From NCBI GenBank assembly GCA_963799455.1, contig CAWCXF010000008.1, forward strand, positions 434,001 through 498,000: 64,000 nucleotides of DNA. The letters run 5' to 3'. The notes beneath the pieces are model-generated. The model was given only the letters and a program-made list of their open reading frames with translations, had not been told where the DNA came from and made no database searches. This document shows positions 1 to 12,100 of the stretch, one piece after another. The stretch is from CAWCXF01 sp963799455. GTDB taxonomy: Bacteria; Pseudomonadota; Alphaproteobacteria; Rhodobacterales; Rhodobacteraceae. Positions within the stretch are counted from its first letter, which is position 1; each line of letters starts with the position of its first letter. The position numbers and the translations under genes are program-made.

Positions 1-1171
1 CCCTGGTGACGGTGCGGCGCTTGATGGCGTCGCGCTGCTCGGCGATGCCGGGGTCGCTCGAGAGCCCGTCGTAGAAGTCCTCCAGCACCGACAGCCCCTC
101 GGCGGGCACCAGCAGATCGTCCATCGAGGCGATGAACTCGTAGCCGGTGGTGCCCTCGACGGGCCAGTCGGCGGGCAGGCGCTCGGCCCCTTCGGTGATC
201 TTCTCGACCACGATCCAGGCGTCGGGGGCGTGCTCGCGCAGGCGCTTGAGGTAGGCCGCCGGATCCGCGAGCCCGTCCACGTGATCGACGCGCAGCCCGT
301 CCACCACGCCCTCGCGCACCAGCTCCAGGATCAGGCGGTGCACGTCCTCGAAGACGCCCTCGTCCTCGACGCGCACGCCGACGAGGCCGGTGACCTCGAA
401 GAAGCGGCGGTAGCTCAGATGCCGCCGGGCCTCGACCCAATGGGTGAAGCGCCAGGCCTGAGCCTCGTGCACGCGCTCCAGCAGGCCGGCGTCGGCGCGC
501 CCGAGCGCCGCCTTGGCATCCATCTCTCCCAGCGCGTCGTGCATCGCGCGGCGGAAGGCGTCGGCCTGACCGGGATCGGCGCGCTCGGCGATGTCGGCCA
601 GATCCGACAGATCGCCCCCGAGCGCGTCCGCGACCATCCGGTAGGAGGAGGGCGCGAGCGGGTAGGCCGCGTCGAAATAGGCGAGCGTCAGCCCCCGCCC
701 CGTCTCGTCGACGCGCAGGGCGATCTGGCCCTGCGCCAGCACGTCGGCGAAGGGCGAGCCCAGCACCGGCAGGGTCAGCGGCTCGCCCCAGTCGATGTCG
801 AAGTGCCGCGCGTGGCGCGCGCCCGAGCCCCACTCGCAGACATCGCGCCACCAGGGGTTCGCGGGGTCGGCGGCCATGTGGTTCGGCACGATGTCGATCA
901 TCAGGCCCATGCCGCGCCCGTGCAGGTCGCGCGAGAGGCGCTCCAGCGCCTCTCGGCCGCCGAGGTCGGGCTCGATGGCGTTGTGGTCGATCACGTCGTA
1001 GCCGTGGGTCGAGCCGGGCGCCGCAGCGAAGGGCGGCGAGAGGTAGAGATGGCTCGCCCCCAGACGCGCGGCGTGGGGCACCACGACCTCGCGCGCCCGG
1101 TCGAGGGTCATCCCGTCGCGGAGCTGGAGGCGGTAGGTGGCGACGCGGGGGGTCGTCGGGGCGTCCGTCAT
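1..1171 (-). CDS. treY: Malto-oligosyltrehalose synthase TreY, 3' end beyond window
   Basis: GH13 enzyme that isomerises the reducing-end alpha-1,4 bond of malto-oligosaccharides to alpha,alpha-1,1, the first step of TreYZ trehalose formation in the cytoplasm. About 390 codons are visible. They begin at an ATG overlapping the malQ stop (ATGA). Seen near the N-terminus: LSPPF..APGSTHGYDVIDH, then DIVPNHMA, and later the catalytic-region motifs GLRVDHVDGLADP and IVVEKI, all typical of TreY. It is the last visible gene of the glgE-to-treY operon and works with treZ two genes upstream. The C-terminal part is cut by the window edge, so completeness cannot be judged. Confidence 0.93.
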   Translation of the reverse strand, partial: MTDAPTTPRVATYRLQLRDGMTLDRAREVVVPHAARLGASHLYLSPPFAAAPGSTHGYDVIDHNAIEPDLGGREALERLSRDLHGRGMGLMIDIVPNHMAADPANPWWRDVCEWGSGARHARHFDIDWGEPLTLPVLGSPFADVLAQGQIALRVDETGRGLTLAYFDAAYPLAPSSYRMVADALGGDLSDLADIAERADPGQADAFRRAMHDALGEMDAKAALGRADAGLLERVHEAQAWRFTHWVEARRHLSYRRFFEVTGLVGVRVEDEGVFEDVHRLILELVREGVVDGLRVDHVDGLADPAAYLKRLREHAPDAWIVVEKITEGAERLPADWPVEGTTGYEFIASMDDLLVPAEGLSVLEDFYDGLSSDPGIAEQRDAIKRRTVTR

Positions 1172-2928
1172 GGAGCGGTCCTTCGCGGCCTGGCCTCGGC
1201 CATCGCGGCCGTCACGGCGCAAAACTCGGGGGACTCGGCGATCCGGTCCACCCGCGTGGGCGAGCGCGGGCGCCAGTTCGGGTAGGCGTCGAGCGTGCCG
1301 GGCAGGTTCGTCGGCCGCGCGGGCCCCACCAGGTCGGCGAGGCGCACCGCCGTGAGCAGGCTCGGCGTGCGGGCGAGCAGGAGGTGGAGGGCGACCAGCA
1401 GGCCCTCGGGCAGCGGCCCGTCGGCCGCCCAGCCGGGCTCGCCGAGCCCCTCCTCGCGCAAGAGCGCCAGGAGCGCGTGGCGCTCGTGGGCGCGCTGCTC
1501 CGCGTGCTCGGCCGAAGCCTCCTCGGAGACGAGCCCGTGCTCGCGCCTGAGCGCCACGTCCTCGGCCGCCCACCAGCTCTCCAGCGTCGGCAGGTCGTGC
1601 GTCGAGAGGCACGCGAGCGCGATCTCGGGCCACTCGGCGGGCGGGCGGAAGGCGCCGGCCTGCTGCTCGAACCACAAGATGCGGTAGGAGAGGATGCCCG
1701 CGGACCGCATCTCGTCGCTGAAGCCCTCCGGCACCGAGCCCAGATCCTCGCCGATCACCACCGCCTCGGCGCGCCGCGTCTCCTCGGCCAGCACCGACAG
1801 CAGGCTGTCGGTCGGGTAGCGGACGTAGGCGCCCTCGGACGGCGGCTGCCCCTTGGGGATCAGGAAGAGCTGGCGCAGCGCCATCGCATGGTCGATCCTG
1901 AGCGCCCCGGCGTGGCGGAGCTGGGCCGCGATCATCTCGCGGAACGGCGCCGGATCATGCGCGAGCGCGCGCGGGTTGGGGGCCGCGAGGCCCCAGTCCT
2001 GGCCGTGGGCCGCGAACATGTCGGGCGGTGCGCCGATGCTGAGCCCGCCCATGATGACCTCCGAGCCCCAGCTCGCGGCGCCGTCGGGCGCCTCGCCCAC
2101 CGCGAGGTCGAGGTAGAGGCCGATCCGCATCCCCGCCTCGCGCGCGGCGCGGGCGGCGGCCTCGAGCTGCACCGAGGTCGCCCATTGCAGCCACATGTGG
2201 AAGCGGATCTCGCCCGCGTCGGAGTCGCGGAAGTCCCGGACGGCCTTCGAGCCCGCGTCGCGGAACGCCTCCGGCCAGCCGTGCCAGCCCGCGCCGTGCC
2301 CCTGCCCGGCCATCCTGAGCGAGAGGGCCTCGAAGGTCGCATGCCGCGCCAGCGCCTCGCCGCCCTCGGCCTCGAAGGCCTCGAAGGCGTGGCGCGACCA
2401 GGCCTCGTCCCCGAACGGGATCGCGTCGAAGATCGCGCGCAGGGCGCCGAGCTTGAGCGAGGCCACGGCGGCGTGGTCGATGAGATCGCCCGTGGGCGCG
2501 GGGGCCGTGACCTTGGCCGCGGCCGCGCCGGGGAGGCCGTCGGCGGCGATGTAGAGGGGGTTGAGGAACCGCCGGTCGGACGGCGAGAACGGGCTGCGCC
2601 GGCTCGGATCCCCGAGGAACATCGCGTGGAGGGGATTGACGCCCAGGAAGTCCGCCCCGGCGGCGCCGAGCACACAGGCCAGGTCGGCCAGGTCGGCCAG
2701 GTCGCCGATGCCCCAGTCGGAGCGCTTCGACGCCGGGCGCAGCTCGTAGAGCTGGCAGAACACCCCCCAAGCCGGCGCCTCGCGCAGCCAGCCGGGCAGA
2801 TGGCAGGCCACCCCCTCCCCCTCCGCGCCGAGCTGCGTCAGGATCAGCCGCAGCGTCTCGTCGGGGACGGGCCGGCCGCCATGGCTGGTGGCGATCCCGT
2901 TCTGCCGGGCCAGCGCGCGCAGGTTCAC
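1168..2928 (-). CDS. malQ: 4-alpha-glucanotransferase (amylomaltase)
   Basis: GH77 disproportionating enzyme that transfers glucan segments between malto-oligosaccharides; here it probably recycles the short chains left by GlgX and TreYZ. 586 aa, normal for the family. Seen: LGVNPLHAMF, the catalytic-region motif RIDHAMALRQLFLIP, VVIGEDLGSVPEGF with the acid Glu, and STHDLPTL. The start is a GTG sharing four bases with the treZ stop (GTGA), and the stop overlaps the treY ATG (ATGA), so translational coupling is likely. Reading frame is intact, unlike treZ just upstream. Confidence 0.94.
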   Translation of the reverse strand: MNLRALARQNGIATSHGGRPVPDETLRLILTQLGAEGEGVACHLPGWLREAPAWGVFCQLYELRPASKRSDWGIGDLADLADLACVLGAAGADFLGVNPLHAMFLGDPSRRSPFSPSDRRFLNPLYIAADGLPGAAAAKVTAPAPTGDLIDHAAVASLKLGALRAIFDAIPFGDEAWSRHAFEAFEAEGGEALARHATFEALSLRMAGQGHGAGWHGWPEAFRDAGSKAVRDFRDSDAGEIRFHMWLQWATSVQLEAAARAAREAGMRIGLYLDLAVGEAPDGAASWGSEVIMGGLSIGAPPDMFAAHGQDWGLAAPNPRALAHDPAPFREMIAAQLRHAGALRIDHAMALRQLFLIPKGQPPSEGAYVRYPTDSLLSVLAEETRRAEAVVIGEDLGSVPEGFSDEMRSAGILSYRILWFEQQAGAFRPPAEWPEIALACLSTHDLPTLESWWAAEDVALRREHGLVSEEASAEHAEQRAHERHALLALLREEGLGEPGWAADGPLPEGLLVALHLLLARTPSLLTAVRLADLVGPARPTNLPGTLDAYPNWRPRSPTRVDRIAESPEFCAVTAAMAEARPRRTAP

Positions 2929-4722
2929 GACGCGTCGTCCCGAGGATCGAGGTAGAACACCACGCCGTAGGGCGCGAGCTCTCCGCCGACGCCGGGTGCC
3001 GGGCCGAACACCAGCTCTCCCGTGGCCCTCGGGACCGATCGAGGCGCATCGCCCAGATTGGCGCGCAGCTGCCACAGCGCGCCGTCGAGGCGCCAGTCGA
3101 TCGACACCGCGCCCGGCTCGGCCTCGACCACCGTCCCCGCATGGCCGCCCGCCCGCGCCAGGCGCGGCACGACGTGCTCGCGTCTCAGGCGCAACAGCAT
3201 CCGCACGCGCGCGAGCGCGGCCTGCGCCTCCTCGTCGTCGTCCTCGGGCCAGCTCAGCTTGGAAGTCGAGGAAGGTCGTGAGCGCGTTGGGGTCGGGGAT
3301 GGCCTTGCGATCCTCGGGGTCGGCGAACATGCGGAAGGAGGCGAACTCGCCGCGCCGCCCCTCGCGCACGGCGTCGGCCAGCTCGTCGTGGAAGTCGGTG
3401 AAGAAGAAGAACGGCTCGGTCTCGCCGTACTCCTCGCCCATGAACATCAGCGGCACGTGGGGCGAGAGCAGGTGGATCGCCTGGAGCGCGTCGAGCATGG
3501 GCTGCGAGGTCAGCGCGATCAGCCGCTCGCCCATGGCGCGGTTGCCCACCTGGTCGTGGTTCTGGAGGAAGTCCACGAAGGCCAAGGGCGGCAGATGCGC
3601 GCTGGGCTCGCCGCGGCCCTCCTGCGCGCCCGGCTCGGTCTCGCCCTGATAGGCGAAGCCCTCCGCGAGCGCGCGGGCGTAAAGGCCCCAGGGGTCGTGC
3701 GCGAAGCCGCCGTAGTAGCCCTCCGTCTCGCCGGTGGCGACGACGTGGACGGCGTTGTGCAGGTCGTCGTTCCACTCGCCGTCGTAGAGCGGCGTCGAGC
3801 CGTCCGGGGCGCGCTCGTGCAGGCGGGTGATGTTGCGGTTGTCCTCGGTGGTGAGCCAGGTCGGCCGGTCGCCCCTCGCCTCGCGCACGCGGCGCGCGAT
3901 CTCCACCAGGACGTCGGGGTCGGACGGGTCGTGGATGTGGTCGATGGCGTCGAGCCTGAGCCCGTCGAGGTCGTATTCCAGGAGCCAGAAGAGCGCGTTG
4001 TCGGCGTAGAAGCGGCGCACCGCGGCCGAGGTGAAGTCGATGGCGTCGCCCCACGGCGTGTTGCGGCCATGGCCGTAGAAGTCGAGCGCGAAGGAGCTGA
4101 GGTAGTTCCCCTCGGGCCCGAAGTGGTTGTAGACCACGTCGAGGAGCACCATCAGCCCCGCCTCGTGCGCCGCCTCGACGAGGCGCTTCATGTCGTCGGG
4201 CGTGCCGTAGGCCGAGTGTGGCGCGTAGAGCAGCACGCCGTCGTAGCCCCAGCCGCGCGCGCCCTCGAACTGCGCCACCGGCATCAGCTCGACCGCGGTG
4301 ATGCCGAGGTCGGCCAGGTAGGGCATGCGCGCGGCCGCGGCCGCGAAGGTGCCTTCCTCGGTGAAGGTGCCGACGTGGATCTCGTGGATGACGGCCTCGG
4401 CCCAGGGCCGCGCGGGCGACGCGACGGTCCAGTCGTAGGAGGCGGGCTCGACGACGAGCGAGGGCCCGTGGACGTCGCCCGCCTGCGCGCGGGCGGCCGG
4501 ATCGGGGACGAACATCCCGTCGGGCAGGACGAAGCCGTAGGGCGTGCCGGGCGAGGCGGGCTCGACGGCCTCGAACCAGCCGTCGCCGGCGGTGCTCATG
4601 GGCAGCTCCCGCTCGCCCAGGCGGAGCGCGAGCGTGTCGAGCCCGGGCGCCCAGAGGCGGAAGCGGACGGCGTCACCCTGGCGGATCGCGCCCCAGGTGG
4701 TGTCGAAGCGGCGGGTGGTCAC
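2925..4722 (-). CDS. treZ: Malto-oligosyltrehalose trehalohydrolase TreZ, frameshifted
   Basis: GH13 hydrolase that releases trehalose from maltooligosyl-trehalose, partner of TreY. The protein is read in two frames. The first covers the N-terminal CBM48-like part (FDTTWGAIRQGDAVRFRLWAPG), the barrel and the motifs LDGLRLDAIDHIHD, LTTEDNRN and FLQNHDQVGNR. About 110 residues before the end the frame is lost near 3262. In the next frame the expected KLSWPEDDDEEAQ continues into the C-terminal beta domain ending YGVVFYLDPRDDAS. The 1798 nt span is one more than a multiple of three; removing one T (GACTTCC to GACTCC on the coding strand) restores it. GTG start overlaps the glgX stop (GTGA). Either a sequence error or a real lesion. 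Confidence 0.88.
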
Positions 4723-6798
4723 GAGGGGGGGCTCTCCAGAAGCATCATGGAATGGGGCGCGAGGGTGACGCTCGCGCCGTCGGGAAGGGTGAGCGCGCGC
4801 GGGGACGCCACGCCCTCGGCCGTGTCCACCAGGCGCCCCCAGGCACCGCCGATCGGCGCGGGCAAGGCGAAGGCGACCTCGGCATCGGCGGCGTTCAGCA
4901 GCGTCAGAAGGCTCTCGGCCGGGAGCGCGAGCAGCAGGCCGAGCGAGCGCGTGGCGGGGTCGTTCCAGTCGTTGGCCGTCATCTCGCCGCCCGACGGGCG
5001 AAGCCATCGCGCGCAGACCCCCTCGGGGTTGTTCGGCTCGTCGTGCAGGAAGCGCGGCCAGCCCAGCAGCGGGCGCGAATGCCGCAGCGCCGTCAGCGTC
5101 GCCGCGAAGTCGCGTAGCGCGGCCTGGTCGGGCGCGGGATCCCACGACAGCCAGTTCATCTCCGAGTCCTGGCAGTAGGCGTTGTTGTTGCCCCTTTGCG
5201 TGCGCGCGACCTCGTCGCCCATCAGCACCATCGGCGTGCCCTGGCTCACCAGCAGCGTGGCGAGGAGGTTGCGCGTCATGCGCTCGCGCAGCGCGAGGAT
5301 GGCGGGGTCGTCGGTCGGCCCCTCGACGCCCCAGTTGCGGCTGAGGTTGTGCGAGTGGCCGTCGCGGTTGCCCTCTCCGTTGGCCTCGTTGTGCTTTTGC
5401 TCGTAGGACACGGTGTCGGCGAGCGTGAAGCCGTCATGCGCGGTCACGAAGTTGACCGACGCCCAGGGGCGGCGTCCGCGCCGCTCGAAGAGCCAGGAGG
5501 AGCCCAGGAGCCGGTCGGCCAGCTCGCGCGCCTGCCCCGGCTCGCCCTTCCAGAAGGCGCGCGTGATGTCGCGGTACTTGTCGTTCCACTCGGCCCAGCC
5601 GGGCGGGTAGTTGCCGAGCTGGTAGCCGTTGGGGCCGGTGTCCCAGGGCTCGGCGATGAGCTTGACGTGGCTCAGGACCGGATCCTGGCGCGTGGCCTCG
5701 AGGAACACCGAGTCGGAGTCGAAGGCGTCGCGGTCGCGACCGAGCGTGGAGGCCAGGTCGAACCGGAAGCCATCCACGTGGCACTCCTCGACCCAGTAGC
5801 GCAAGCTGTCCATCACCATCTGGAGCACGCGGCCGTTCTTGAGGTTGAGGCTGTTGCCGGTGCCGGTGGTGTCGAAGGTGTAGCGCGGGTCGTCGCCGAG
5901 CACGTAGTAGCTGGCGTTGTCGATGCCGCGGAACGACAGCGTCGGGCCCATCTGGTTGCCCTCGGCGGTGTGGTTGTAGACCACGTCCATGATGACCTCG
6001 ATGCCCGCCTCGTGCAGGCGGCGCACCATCAGCTTGAACTCGTGGATGTCGCCGCGCTCGGTGAGGTAGCGCGGCGCGGGCGCGAAGAAGCCCAGCGTGT
6101 TGTAGCCCCAGTAGTTCTTGAGCTTCTTGTCCACGAGGTAGCGGTCGTCGTAGAACGCCTGCACGGGAAGCAGCTCGATCGCGGTGACGCCGAGGCGCAC
6201 CAGATGGCCGATCACGCTCGGCTCGGCCAGCCCCTCGAAGGTGCCTCGGAGCGGCGGCGGCATGTCGGGATGGCGCGCGGTCAGGCCCTTGACGTGCGCC
6301 TCGTAGATGACGGTCCCGGCCCAGGCGTTGTTCGGCCTGCGGTCGTCGCCCCAGGTGTAGGCCGGATCCACGACGACGCATTTGGGCATCACGAAGGCGC
6401 TGTCGCGCCGGTCGAAGCTCGAGATCCCCGCGGCTCGCGCCGACGCGGTAGCCGAAGAGCGCGTCGTGCCAGCGCAACGGGCCGGCATGGGCCAGCGCGT
6501 AGGGGTCGAGCACCAGCTTGTTGGGGTTGAAGCGGTGCCCCGCCTCGGGCGCGTAGGGGCCGTGGACGCGGTAGCCGTAGAGCTGGCCGGGCCGGATCCG
6601 CGGGAAGCGGCCGTGCCAGACCTCGTGGGTGTGCTCGGGCAGCGGGATGCGATGCGTCTCGCGCCGCCCGGAGCGGTCGAAGAGGCACAGCTCCACCTTG
6701 GTCGCATGGGCCGAGAAGAGCGCGAAGTTCACGCCCGAGCCGTCCCAGTGGGCGCCGAGGGGGAAGTCCGACCCCGGCTCGGGCGTCGTGTTGGGCAT
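4719..6798 (-). CDS. glgX: Glycogen debranching enzyme GlgX, frameshifted
   Basis: GH13 isoamylase-type enzyme that cleaves alpha-1,6 branches of phosphorylase-limit glucan. The start is taken at the ATG giving MPNTTPEPGSDFPLGAHWDG, a typical GlgX N-terminus. The CBM48 part (GVNFALFSAHATKVELCLF) and GYRVGASRGD are in one frame. After a one-base shift between about 6420 and 6432 the other frame carries SFDRRDSAFVMPKCVVVDP, the motifs DGFRFDLASTLGRD and LIAEPWDTGPNGYQLG, and TAHDGFTL. The span of 2080 nt leaves remainder 1 on division by three, consistent with one extra base. No obvious Shine-Dalgarno precedes the start; a 14-bp repeat array separates it from glgB. Confidence 0.88.
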
Positions 6799-6840
6799 AG
6801 ATCCTAGCCGTTCTGGCATGTCGGCGCCGTTCCGGCGCCG

Positions 6841-6938
6841 CTGTTCTGGCGTCTCTGTCTCGGCGTCTCTGTCTTGGCGCCGCGGTCTCGGCGCGCCGGG
6901 CTCAGCGCCGCGGTCTCAGCGCTTCGGGCTCAGCACGA
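6841..6938. repeat. Seven degenerate 14-bp tandem units at the 3' end of glgB
   Basis: Seven consecutive 14-bp units (6841, 6855, 6869, 6883, 6897, 6911, 6925) fill the glgB-glgX spacer and run into the last codons of glgB. On the coding strand the gene-end unit is CTGAGCCCGAAGCG and later copies vary around CTGAGNCCGNGGCG. The first three units put a TGA in three different frames; the second holds the glgB stop. Confidence 0.8.
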
Positions 6939-9121
6939 CCGTCGCCAGGGGCGGCAGGGTCAGCCGCAGCGAGTGCGAACGGCCGTGGCGCCACTCCGGT
7001 TCCGCGTGCAGGTCGCCCGCGCCGACGCCCGAGCCGCCATAGGCGCCGTCGTCGGTGTTGATCAGCGCCTCCCAAGGACCGCCCTCGGGCACGCCGATCT
7101 CGTAGCCCTCGCGCACCGTGGGCGTCATGTTCGACACCGCCACCACCGGACGGTCCCCTTCCATGCCGCGGCGCTCGAAGACGAACACGGACTGCTCGGC
7201 GTTGCCGCCGTCGATCCAGTCGAAGCCCTCGGGCTCGCAGTCGCGCGCGTGCAGCGCGCCCTCCGCGCGATAGACGCGGTTGAGGTCTCGCACGAGCCGG
7301 CGCACGCCCTCATGGGCCTCGTCGCCCAGGAGGTGCCAGTCGAGCGAGATGTCGTGGTTCCACTCCCGTTCCTGGGCGAACTCGCCGCCCATGAAGAGGA
7401 GCTTCTTGCCCGGATGGGCCCACATGAATCCGTAATAGGCCCGGAGGTTGGCGAAGCGCTGCCAGCGGTCGCCGGGCATCTTGCCGATCATCGAGCCCTT
7501 GCCGTGCACCACCTCGTCGTGGCTCAGCGGCAGCACGAAGTCCTCCGAGAAGGCATAGACCGTCCCGAAGGTCATCTTGTGGTGGTGGTAGCGCCGGTAG
7601 AGGGGATCCTCGTGCATGTATTCGAGGGTGTCGTGCATCCACCCCATGTTCCACTTGAAGTCGAAGCCGAGCCCCCCCTCGGCCACGGGACGCGACACGC
7701 CGGGCCAGGCGGTGGACTCCTCGGCGATCGTGGCGGCGCCGGGGACGCGGTTCGCCTGCTCGTTGGTGGCGCGCAGGAAGGCGATGGCGTCGAGGTTCTC
7801 GCGCCCGCCGTAGCGGTTGGGGATCCACTCGCCCGGCTCGCGCGAGTAGTCGAGGTAGAGCATCGAGGCCACCGCATCGACGCGCAGCGCGTCCACGTGG
7901 TATTCCTGGAGCCAGAAGGTGCCCGACGCACGCAGGAAGTTCGCCACCTCGGTCCGGCCGAAGTTGTAGATCAGCGTGTTCCAGTCGCGGTGGAAGCCGA
8001 GCCGCGGATCCTCGTGCTCGTAGAGCGCGGTGCCGTCGAAGCGCGCGAGCCCGTGCTCGTCCGAGGGGAAGTGCGCGGGCACCCAGTCCACGATCACGCC
8101 CACGCCGGCTCGGTGGAGCCGGTCCACGAAGGCCGCGAAGCCCTCCGGGTCGCCGTAGCGCGAGGTCGGCGCGAAGAGGCCGATCGGCTGGTAGCCCCAG
8201 GAGCCGGTGAAGGGGTGCTCGGAGACCGGCAGCAGCTCGACATGGGTGAAGCCCATCTCGGTGGCGTAGTCCGCGAGCAGCTCGGCGGTGGTCGCGTAGT
8301 CGAGGATCTCGCCCTGCCCGCCGCGGCGCCAGGAGCCGAGATGGACCTCGTAGATCGAGACGGGCGCGCGCTTGAGATCGATCCCGGCGCGCTCGGCGAC
8401 CCAGTCCTCGTCGGACCAGCCGTGGCGCGGCAGGCCCTGGACGATGGAGCCGGTCTGGGGCGCGGGCTGCTGATGGAACGACAAGGGGTCGGCCTTGAGC
8501 GGCAGCACCTCGCCATAGGCGCCGACGATCTCGTACTTGTAGACCGTCCCCCGATCGAGGCCGGGGAGGAACAGCTCCCACAGGCCCGCGCCGTAGCGCT
8601 TGCGCATGACGTGGCGCCGGCCGTCCCAGGCGTTGAAGTCGCCCACGACCGAGACGCGGCGCGCGTTGGGCGCCCACACCGCAAAGGCCACGCCGTCCAC
8701 GTCGCCATGGGTGATCGGATGCGCGCCGAGGCGGCGCCACAGAATCCTCGTGGCGCCCTTCGGCGATCAGGTACTCGTCCATGTCGCCGAGCACGGGCTC
8801 GAAGGCGTAGGGATCGTCGCGCTCCCACCGCCCCTCGCCGGCCTTGAGGCGCAGGCGGTAGGGGAAGCGCTTGCCGCGCAGCCGGCCGGCGAAGAACCCC
8901 TCGGGATGCACCTTGTCGAGCGAGCCCTTCGCGTCGCCCGAGCGCGCGTCGAGCACCGTCACCTCGGCCGCCTCGGGCGCGAAGACGCGCACGATCTGGC
9001 TCTCCCCGTCCGGATGCATGCCGAGCACCGCGAAGGGGTTGCCGTGCTGGCCGCGGACGATGGCGTCGATCTCCGCCTCCGACGGCAGCAGGGTGTCGGC
9101 GGGCGCCGCGGCCTCGATCAT
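6916..9121 (-). CDS. glgB: 1,4-alpha-glucan branching enzyme GlgB, frameshifted
   Basis: GH13 enzyme that makes alpha-1,6 branches; in the GlgE pathway it branches chains extended by GlgE. ATG start overlaps the treS stop (ATGA). The N-terminal carbohydrate-binding part (IVRGQHGNPFAVLGMHPDG, then GDMDEYLIAEGRHED) is in one frame. After a single extra base near 8742 the next frame continues with GDVDGVAFAVWAPNARRVSVVGDFNAWDG, VDALRVDAVASMLYLDYSR, AEESTAWPGVS and PLSHDEVVHGKGS, through to the C-terminal beta domain. The 2206 nt span has remainder 1; reading GATTCTG as GATCTG on the coding strand restores one protein of about 734 aa, normal for GlgB. Confidence 0.89.
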
Positions 9122-12100
9122 GCCTCGCCTCCTTCGGTCTGCGGTTCTGAGCCGTCGGGCTCGGCGTCGCCGTCGAGGATGGCCAGGAGCCCGGCGAGGG
9201 GGATGCCCACCCAGTCGGGGCGGAAGGCCATCTCGTAGCCGACCTCGTAGGCCGCCTTCTGGATCAGGAACACGTCGAGCAGCGCGTCGGCGAGGTCTGG
9301 ATCGGGATGGGCGGGCGAGCCCGCGATCTCCTCGCGGTAGCACTCGAGGAACTGCGCCCTCGCCCGCCTGCGCCATGCCTCGGCGCGCCTGGGCACGCGC
9401 TCGTCCTCCACGGCGGCGGGCGGACGGTCGCGCAGCGCGGCGTGGGCGGCGTAGTCGAGCGAGCGCAGCATGCCCGCCACGTCGCGCAGGGCGGGGAACT
9501 TGGCGCGGCGCTCCTCCATCGAGCGGCGGGGCTCGCCCTCGAAGTCGATGATCGACACGTCGTTCTGCACCACGAGCACCTGGCCCAGATGGTAGTCTCC
9601 GTGGATCCGCGTGCGCATCCCCGAGGGCGCGCTCCCCCTCAGCGCCTCGATGCGCGCGGACAGCTCGGCCCCGCGGTCGAGGACGGCGCGCGCCGCCTCG
9701 GAGGCGGGCGGCGGCAGGTGGCTCCAGACCCGCTCGAGATCGGCCAGCACGCGGTCGAGCTCGCCCGCCACCTCGTGGGTCAGCGAGGCGAGGTCGGCCT
9801 CGCCCATCGGCTCCGGCGCGAAGGCCGGGTCGTCGGTCCGGGTGGCGAGCGCCCTGTGCATCCCGGCCGTGCGGCGCCCGAGCAGGCCGCCCAGGTCGAG
9901 CGCGAAGGAGAACTCGGTCTCCTCGCCCGAGAGCGCGGCCTCGTCGAGGTCGCGGATCAGCGCGTCGGTGAGATAGGCCCAGGCGTCGCCCTGGTTCCTC
10001 ACGAAGGCGAAGGCCGAGGCGAGCGAGGTCGGCTCGCCCTCGGAGGGCGCGAGCTCCACGGAGCCCAGCAGCGCGGGCGTGTGCTCGAAGCCCGTCTCGG
10101 TGAGGAAGCGCGCGACCTCGATCTCGGGCTGCACGCCCTCGCGCAGGCGGCGGTAGATCTTCATCACCACGGCGTCGCCGAAGACGATCGAGGCGTTCGA
10201 CTGCTCGCCGGGGATGGCGCGGACGTCCTCGGGCTCCTCGACCGCGCGCAGCGCCTCGGAGCCGCGGAACACGACCTCGCCATCCTTCGTGGGGAGCCGC
10301 GTGTCCGCGCGCAGCGCGTCGAGCAGCGCGCGCGCCAGCGCCGGGTCGCGCGCCCCGTCGGCCAGGGCGCCGACCCGCGGGCCGCGGCGCAGCTTCGCGA
10401 TGGTGTAGGGCAGCGTCGGCGCGCCCATCGCCAGCGCGTCGTCGCCCCAGATCGCCGAGAGCGGCATGAAGTAGCGCTCGACCTCGTCGTCGAGCGTCAC
10501 GTCGAGCACCGCGAGCGCGTGCGGCCCCTCCATCTCGCCCAGCGGCGTGAGCGAGACCTTCCGGATCGCCTTGTCCTTGGCCGCGAACCAGCGCTGGCGC
10601 GGCAGGAACTGCGGCAGCACGTCGGCCTCGAGCTGGCGCCCCTCGCGGCCCGAGACGGCCGTGTCGATGCGCCCGTCGCGGGTGGTCAGCGTGATGAACT
10701 CCGGCAGCGGCTGGGCCATGGGGACGTGCCAGTCGGGGGCCTGGCTCTCGTCGGCCAGCAGGAACCAGAAGAAGCCGTAGGCCGGCAGGGTGACGAGGTA
10801 GGGCAGCGCGCCCACCGGCGGGAAGGGCGATCGGCCCGTGAGCTCGATCGGCACCCGGCCGGCGTGGGCGGCCAGGTTCAGCTCCACCGCCTGGGCCTGG
10901 CGCGAGAGGTTGGCGACGCAGAGCACCGCCTCGTCCTGCGTCTCGCGGACGTAGGCCAGGACCTTGCGGTTGCTCGGGTAGAGCAGCTTCATCTCGCCGC
11001 GGCCGAACACCGAATGGCCGCCGCGCACGGCGATCATGCGTTTCATCCAGTTCAGCAGCGAGGACGGGTCGTGCTGCTGCTCCTCGACGTTGACGGCCTG
11101 GAAGCCGTAGGTCGGATCCTGGATGGTGGGCAGGTAGAGCGCCTGGGGGACGGCGGTGGAGAAGCCCGCGTTGCGGTCTGGCGACCACTGCATCGGCGTG
11201 CGGACCCCATCGCGGTCGCCGAGGTAGTAGTTGTCGCCCATGCCGACCTCGTCGCCGTAGTAGAGGATCGGCGTGCCGGGCATCGACATCAGGAGCGAGT
11301 TCAGCAGCTCGATCTTGCGCCGGTCGTTCTGCATCAGGGGCGCCAGGCGGCGGCGGATCCCCATGTTGATGCGCGCGCGGCGGTCGGAGGCGTAGAACTC
11401 CCAGAGGTAGTCGCGCTCGCGGTCGGTCACCATCTCGAGCGTCAGCTCGTCGTGGTTGCGCAGGAAGATCCCCCATTGGCAACCCTCGGGGATCTCGGGC
11501 GTCTGGCGGATGATGTCGGTGATCGGGTGCCGATCCTCCTGCGCGAGCGCCATGTACATCCGCGGCATCAGGGGGAAGTGGAACCCCATGTGGCACTCGT
11601 CGCCCTCGCCGAAATAGGGGCGCGTGTCCTCGGGCCACTGGTTGGCCTCCGCGAGCAGCATCCGGCCCTCGTAGTGCGCGTCGAGGTCGCGCCGGATCGC
11701 CTTCAGCACCTCGTGGGTCTCGGGGAGGTTCTCGTTGTTGGTGCCGTCGCGCTCGACGAGGTAGGGGATCGCGTCGAGCCTGAGCCCGTCCACCCCCATG
11801 TCGAGCCAGAAGTGCATCACGTCGAGCACCGCCTCCATCACGGCGGGGTTGTCGAAGTTCAGATCCGGCTGGTGGCTGAAGAAGCGGTGCCAGTAGAATT
11901 GCTCGGCCACCGGATCCCAGGACCAGTTGGAGGGCTCGGTGTCGGTGAAGATGATGCGCGTCTCGGGCCATTTGGCGTCGTCGTCGGACCACACGTAGAA
12001 GTCGCGCTCGGGGCTGCCCTTGGGCGCGTGGCGCGCGCGCTGGAACCACTCATGCTGGTCGGAGGTGTGGTTGATGACCAGCTCGGTGATGACCTTCAAG

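Noticed and set aside
7310..12049. Very long open minus-strand frame over glgB and treS
   Set aside because: It is the wrong frame over treS; only its last part corresponds to the glgB N-terminus. High G+C removes stops from shadow frames.
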